In this document: positions 58,119 through 64,000 of the stretch, piece by piece
How positions within the stretch are numbered: the stretch's first letter is position 1
How the letters are laid out: each line of letters opens with the position of its first letter
Program-made: the position numbers and the translations under genes
Notes under the pieces: model-generated
The model's input: the letters and a program-made list of their open reading frames with translations, nothing else
Told to the model about the DNA's origin: nothing
Databases searched by the model: none
From: Atrina japonica
Taxonomy: Eukaryota > Mollusca > Bivalvia > Pterioida > Pinnidae
Assembly (NCBI GenBank): GCA_030159075.1
Contig: BROG01000139.1
Span: 876,501 to 940,500 of the forward strand
DNA: 64,000 nt
Reading direction: 5' to 3'

Positions 58119-58393
58119 TGACCACAGGAGTTATGGTTCTTTGATGGGCAAAGAATTCAACTAGTTTTATGTGAAGAGCAGTTAAATGGCAAATTTATAT
58201 CTTTTTTGTTTCTTAGTTTATTGTGTTCTATTTTGATATTATTGAAATTGTGTAATAGGAAATATTTGCTATGTTATATAAGATTTCACTCTTCCATATC
58301 TTAAAAACATCAACTCTTCTGTACTTCAAAGGACATATTTATAGACCAGTCCAACGATGTGTTATATTAGGGTGATGGATTCAATACTCTTAC

Positions 58394-58858
58394 AGTAAAG
58401 GGGCATTAGTTGTGTGTGTTTGTTGTTTTGGTTTGTTTTTTTTCGTTTTTTTTTTTTTTATTATTATTTTGTTGGGTTTTTTTTTTTGGGGGGGGTGACT
58501 TTTTGTGCAAAAAGATATGTACAATAACAGAAAAAGCGATATAACCGTGCCTAAAAATTCTTAAGTTCCTATATATTTATAAACATGCCTAAAAATTCTG
58601 AAGTTCATGTATATTTTCTGGAAAGTGCTTCAGAAACCCAGTTTGGCAGTTTTTCACTTGCAATTGATTAATTCAACATACTATTTGTAAATGCACATCA
58701 CACTGAGCCTGACCTTATTTTCACAAAAATATAGGAATATAGGATTTTGTTCATGCCTGTGTATAGCTCTTATTTGTTACTGTACAAGTACAAGTAGTAA
58801 AAATTAAAATAATCGAAATATTCTTTTTTGGTAAGCCTAGCTGATGTCCCCTTTAAAA
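58394..58858. mobile_element. TTAA-type foldback, copy 4, with T/G insertion
   Basis: AAAGGGGCATTAGTTGTG on the left, GATGTCCCCTTTAA on the right. A T/G-rich stretch (58417-58498) and a partly duplicated segment enlarge it. Confidence 0.7.
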
Positions 58859-59586
58859 TGCATGTACTTAACAGTCTTAACAGTCTCACAATGATGACGT
58901 CTGTTGCGAAACTTAACCATGTATGACAAATCAACACTGTAATTCTATCAGACAAGTTGTATAGCTATTTGCATCACTACATTGGTGTTATTTTTGTGAT
59001 ACCTTTTCACTATTGAGTGGCGAGTACAGTTTTAGCATGTTCCTCTCAGTATTTTCCTGGTCAGTGATGTACCGTGTTACTTTTCTCTCTCTTGTTATGG
59101 TACTAGTAATGTTATAAACAAGTTATCACTTGTGCGGGAATTGAATGAAGAAGAAACTAATGAAAATGTAAGGCAATAAGAAGTAAAGAAATCTAACTAC
59201 TGTTGCATAAGTTTATCTATTTGTAAGCTTATTAATCAAATATTTTCCAGTTTGTAATATGCATTGCAAAGGCATTATATATATTTCAGTTATCTGTCAG
59301 AATTCAAGAACCTCTTTTTCTTCTGTTGATCCCTTGTGCAATTTCTGTTCATTTTCCAATTATTTCTTTATTTTTTTTTTTTTTGGTGCATTTTAATATG
59401 CATATTATTTATAAATCTGATAATTTGCAATATGGAGGCAGAAATGCATGGAAGCATGGCATTGCATTTTTTATTTGTTTTGAAATGTTGACTTACTACT
59501 AATAAATGTTTGTTGAAGAATTTATTTTCATGAAAGTTCAGGGAATTTCCAAAATAGACATTTGTATTTGCTCTGTTCCATTACAG

Positions 59587-59873
59587 ACTACAAACACGGT
59601 CAGGATTGGTTAAGAAATGCAGTGGGTATGTTGCCGCCGGTTCCGAGAAGCTTTTTGTCGTTTGATTCTGGCAAAGGTGAAAAAGACATTCCGCCATGTC
59701 ATAGGCTTGTCCAAGCTTCAAGGAAGAGGTGTACTGTTTGTTACGCAAGAAGAGTCAAAACAAAATCAGGATGGGACATATACACAAACTTTAAGTGTGA
59801 ATTCTGTGATGTGGCGCTGTGTAAACGCGAGGACAAGGAGTGCTTTCGATTCTACCATGATGCAAAACTTTGA
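59587..59873 (+). CDS. Exon P10: alternative terminal exon, diverged piggyBac-type zinc domain
   Basis: Seen: acceptor TTTGCTCTGTTCCATTACAG (AG at 59585-59586), shared phase, open to TGA at 59871-59873; about 95 residues, the shortest of the set. A ~42-residue linker precedes HRLVQA and C-x2-C-x18-C-x2-C-x4-C-x6-C-F-x3-H with RVKTKSGW in the loop; it ends four residues after the last His. The loop resembles P8 and P9. An AATAAA lies only 36 nt after the stop (59909-59914), the best-placed signal in the window. It is the last exon found in the array; if the gene model is right its acceptor is at least 59.5 kb from the shared donor. Confidence 0.84.
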
Positions 59874-59908
59874 GTAATTGTGAAAGTCAAAAGAAAATGG
59901 AAAATGCA

Positions 59909-59914
59909 AATAAA
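59909..59914 (+). terminator. Polyadenylation signal for P10
   Basis: AATAAA 36 nt after the P10 stop, then GATTTGTTG; a typical place for a terminal exon. Confidence 0.5.
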
Positions 59915-60549
59915 GATTTGTTGACCAGCATTAATTGATATCAGTGATAAAATTATGCTTTTAATTTTCTTTTGCTTGTAAATAGTTTTTGAAGGCGATT
60001 GTTAAGCCATTTCTGTTATACATCGCGCTATGGAGTATTTTATGTTTTAAAACTGTACATATTTAAGCTCTGGGTCATAGGTCAAGTGATTTCATTATTG
60101 ATTAATATTTAGCGAAATATTTCTGTTATAAATTACATCCGTCAACACTCAAATTATTGATTTTGATTTGTATGAGATACTTAGCTGTTATAAGAGTATA
60201 AAAACATTTTCTTACCATTTTCTATGTTAACACCTTACTCTGCACGTTCTGCGCTTTGCTTTATAAAACTACAAATTTGTGATGAGTAGTGTTGTGTACT
60301 ATTGAAATGTTGATAAAAATTATATAGAATCGTAATCAGATCTAAAATATTAATTAGATTAGTATTTCATGCGTTGAATCATGATGATACAATTTCAGGT
60401 TCAATCGTTAACTATCTTTCTAAGCGTATAAATACATATTTTTATAAACTTATGTTGAGCGGGCCTTCAGTTGATGACACTTCACCTTTGTTGTATTATT
60501 TGGTTACTTACCTGGTAGATAAACAGTATGGATAATAACACTACTTAGA

Positions 60550-60677
<128 letters not shown>

Positions 60678-61225
60678 GTGTGCATCGATTGTGCTATCAA
60701 TACTTCAAAACACTACATGAAACATTTACCAGATGTCTTAAAACATCTGTTGTGGTAAATCTTTTATCAATTCTGGTATTCAAGAATGGAAGTTGGTTTA
60801 TGCGTTTGTCAGGTGAAATATGTATTCATTGTCATTAGATTATACCAAAGACGTCTTTAAACATTAATTATTCCATTGGCTTGTATCAAAGGCAATCAAA
60901 ACTTTTTAGGGTATTGGAGTCTACGGTATCGGATGTGTGTGGAACAGTTGGGAAAAGTAAATGAATCAAACCCAAGCATTCTATTTTCATTCATTTATTA
61001 TTCTTATGTGACGTAAGTGTTTCATTGGACCCGTTGTGATCTATAGCTGTCGTAACTAATACAGTTGTAAATTTTGGGGAAAAAATTCTATAATTTCTAT
61101 AAAAATCTCACTCATTCATAGGATGCGTTTGAAGAGGAGCTAGATTCATAACTATTATATACATGTGTACACATTACTTCACTAAATACTCTATTGTAAG
61201 CCAAACTTGATATTATGTAGTCAGG

Positions 61226-61362
61226 GTCCAGCACCATAAAACTTACGAATTACTTATGTCTAAACTTTTGCATAACTTTGCAAATCCTGAAATCTGAGCA
61301 GGCCAAGTTGAGAATATTCTCAGGCTTGAGTAAATTTTAAAATTTTATGGTGTCGGGCCCAA
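61226..61362. mobile_element. Short foldback with GGGTCCAGCACC ends
   Basis: AGGGTCCAGCACCATAAAA on the left pairs with TTTTATGGTGTCGGGCCC on the right; about 137 bp, non-coding. Confidence 0.7.
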
Positions 61363-62724
61363 ATCACCCTTTTGGTAGCGGCTTCTATATTTATTACCCC
61401 AGAAATATAAGTTTTAGGGGCATGTCGTCGAATATTGTTTTGTGTTCGTCTCTTTTACCACATTTTTTTCTTTCCGTCACATAATTTCAGTTAATTTCCC
61501 TAAATTTTAACCATATTTTGTGAGTTGCTTTATGACTTTTTAAGATCAGTTCAATTTTGGACAATATTTGCCAGAATTATGGGTTTTTATCACCTGCATG
61601 AATGGCTTAACAGTGGGCATAGTGTTTCTCAAATCTTGTTTTTATTTATCAGAAGGGTTACAGCAGCTCGCTATGCTCTGATAGCCATGCATCAGTAGAT
61701 TTCGTATTTGGCTGTATTTACGGTTTTGCGAAATGAAATGTCATGTGAACCTCTCATCGTTACGAAATATCGGCATTGTATATAATTGAATGGATACCCT
61801 AGTTTTATACATTCGATTTGTTTATTGCTTCATTTTCCCATTAATTGATTTCCCCCTTTTAACCCTTTGACTGCTACATTACTAGAGTAAATATAGACCC
61901 TTACTGCTGCATTAATTATTCATAATTTAAAGAAATTATGATTCCAGGTAATTCAAAAAGTGTATAAGATACAGAGATAATACATACATCAAAATGTTTT
62001 TCAGAGTTTATACTTTGAAAAGATACTATCTTGAGTAATATGTCATCGTCTTCACCTGTACATGTGAAAACCCTGTATGATAATATCTACAATGATGAGT
62101 CAGAGAAACAACTTTAGTTGTGCGTAGCACTGGGTGTCTATTAACAGTGGCACAGCAATAGTTGTGTGTAGCAGTCTAGGGGTTAAAAGATGCAACTTTT
62201 CAGTGGATTTATTTACTTTCTGGTTGTGGTAAGCTTTTTGTGTATTCTGAATTTGAATCCCCTTCCGCCCAAGTCTGTTGTCCTGTAAAATTGTTTAAAG
62301 GCTCTATGGTAAGAAATGTTCATCCCTCAAGGCGAAGACACTGACACAGTTTAAATATGGACCATACTTCTATAGAAATGATAGTTTCTCACAACACTTT
62401 ACTGAAGCGATAAAAGTCACAAGACACAGTTCACAATATACATACTTCATCTTTAGTTGGTGGCATTCCCATAGAAATGAATGATCATTGGCGGGAAATA
62501 AAATGAGATTTCAATTTCAATATAAACTTGTGATTTGGGGTTTTCTATAGTTGCATATTACAACAAAACAGTACAAAAACAAAACTAAATCATAATAAGT
62601 GAAGCCTCAACTGCCCTAACCTTGCACCTAATTAATTAATCCCACATTTTAGACAACCTCAGAATCTATCAGGTTAATGTATAGTTCACCTTATTACTAG
62701 CTTCCAAGTGTTGCGAGGGTTCCC

Positions 62725-62960
62725 CATGACTGCCGGTCAGACCACTGATTTTAAACCATGACGTCTCTCATCCCTTATCGACATGGGTACAAGTCCCGCT
62801 GAAACCAAGATAATTTTGTAGGGAAAGTTTGCCAGTTTACTTGCGGAAGGCTAAAGGTCTCTTCCCGAGGACAATGTAACTTGGTTGTTGTCTCTATCAT
62901 TAAAAACTGGCCGTCATCATATAACAGAAAAATTGTTGAGTGTAGCATAAAACACTTTAA
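62725..62960 (+). mobile_element. tRNA-derived SINE, family 1
   Basis: Decayed head with CATGGGTACAAGTCCC, then GCCAGTTTACTTGCGGAAGG, ACAATGTAACTTGGTTG, AAAACTGGCCGTCATC and TTGTTGAGTGTAGCATAAAA. Confidence 0.75.
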
Positions 62961-63556
62961 ACACAACAGGCTTTGAGTATATTTATTCTAGGTCTTTAGA
63001 ACTATACATTCAGCTTGAAATATACATGATTTTATTTCATTAGATTTTAAGTAATCCTAATATTATTTTAGTGAAAGTTTTGACGTCATTGCATCTAGAT
63101 AAACTCTTTGGTGTGAGGTAACTTTAATGCATGCTTTTTATTTTTATGACTGTTTAGGTTCACACTGGTCTCCTATAAATGCGTCTATGTTCGCCAGGGG
63201 GAGGGGATGGTCTTGGGGTTGATTACGTGCTGCGAGAACTCATTAACGAATTACTTGTATTGGGTAAACATAAATGCGTAGATATTTTTGCCACTTCAAT
63301 GTATAGAAGAAAAAAAAACACGAAAAATTTATTCCCAGTGAAAATGTCCCCATGCTAATGATAATAATTGACGATGTACGTTACTGTAAAATCTGCTACG
63401 CAACGCAGCCATTCTCGTCATGTTCTTGCTTGAAAAATTGAAGACGACGTTATTGACGATTATTTCATGCTGACAGCCTGTTGTATTATCTACCCAGTTC
63501 AGTTCACTTAGAACTTAAATCAATTTTCATTTATTTCTAAATGTTTTCGATGTTTC

Positions 63557-63649
63557 TTAACTCATTCACCTCTAAAATTCACCCCCTGGACTGGCTAAAG
63601 TCATTGATTTATAGAAGAGTCCAATTTTTCAAAGGGATGGATGAGTTAA
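63557..63649. mobile_element. TTAA micro-foldback element (inverted)
   Basis: 93 bp bounded by TTAA: TTAACTCATTCACCTCTA to AAGGGATGGATGAGTTAA. Confidence 0.7.
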
Positions 63650-64000
63650 TTACCGACGTAATGGAGTCTTGATATACGGTGTCTGATTTGTGTCTGGATT
63701 ATACATGGTATTTGCTGTACTCTATCTATTAAGTGTCAAGTGGGTTGATGTTCAAATACTGAAATTGCTTAAGGAATCATTAAAGTCCTCCACCGGTAGT
63801 GAAGGGAATGAAGCTGTAGATTTTGTCTGCGTCCGTGCACCAGTTTGTCCGTTCAAGGTTTTGGTTTACGTTTTGCTATTGCTCATCGTTCACTAATTGC
63901 TTCCTGGGTTTGGGAACATGTATTCGATTCATTATTACTCATAGAATGCTTCTTTATATCTTTTTGTGATGTTATGCTGTTAAGCAAATGGAATCGGCTG

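Larger units (their letters stand above)
53020..59586. other. Large spacer between P9 and P10
   Basis: About 6.6 kb without a supported exon. Contains an AATAAA (53212-53217), a ~360-bp TTAA foldback (54749-55105), a SINE (55990-56225), a ~30-bp repeat field (56650-57300), dispersed repeats (57385-57500, 57950-58040), a GA tract (58070-58114), a T/G-skewed stretch (58417-58498) inside another TTAA foldback (58394-58858). A CpG-richer patch near 55695-55770 has no consistent exon. Confidence 0.55.

Noticed and set aside
21762..59873. Ten degenerate piggyBac transposons
   Set aside because: Only the C-terminal domain is present each time, always after an acceptor in the same phase and with an intact stop; no catalytic region or paired transposon ends around each copy.
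63158..63222. Possible phase-1 terminal exon after a GACTGTTTAG acceptor
   Set aside because: Only 20 residues, no Cys/His pattern and no similarity to other exons; chance is likely.

Overview
The window is eukaryotic: AT-rich, mostly intronic or intergenic, full of short foldback elements, tRNA-derived SINEs and simple repeats, with small isolated coding islands. The repeat families and protein style point to a mollusc, most likely a bivalve; this is inference and no species is claimed.

The main content is a one-strand (+) series of sixteen apparent 3'-terminal coding exons plus one dead copy, spread over about 60 kb (56-59873). Each starts at an AG acceptor in the same splice phase (two bases complete the first codon), runs 95-196 residues and ends in its own stop. 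No 5' exon, start-codon exon or competing gene is visible. The simplest reading is the alternative last-exon half of one large gene whose common 5' exons lie to the left, organised like insect lola or mod(mdg4), where one N-terminal part is joined to many alternative DNA-binding C-termini. The N-terminal part (BTB in those insect genes) is not seen here.

Layout: (1) 1-12.7 kb, C2H2 block: Z1 (stop codon before a third finger), Z2 (4 fingers), a dead copy psiZ3, Z4 and Z5 (5 fingers each, on a 2-kb tandem duplication) and Z6 (5 fingers). (2) 17.8-30.9 kb: B1, a basic exon without zinc ligands, which enters in the same phase but probably has a donor in phase 0; two small phase-0 terminal exon candidates, B2 and B3, could receive it. 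(3) 21.8-59.9 kb: ten exons P1-P10, each ending in a Cys/His domain resembling the C-terminal zinc domain of piggyBac transposases (H-x-L-V/I ... C-x2-C-x18-C-x2-C-x4-C-x4-6-C-x4-H). P4 and P5 are a recent tandem pair. No transposase catalytic region is present, so the domain appears to have been reused and multiplied as a swappable C-terminal module.

The spaces between exons hold foldback elements ending in TTAA, GC-edged and CAG/CTG-edged miniature elements, at least ten tRNA-like SINE copies, several minisatellites (including a 45-bp array open on both strands) and TA/TG/GA microsatellites. All exon calls are from sequence alone; splicing to a common exon has not been observed.
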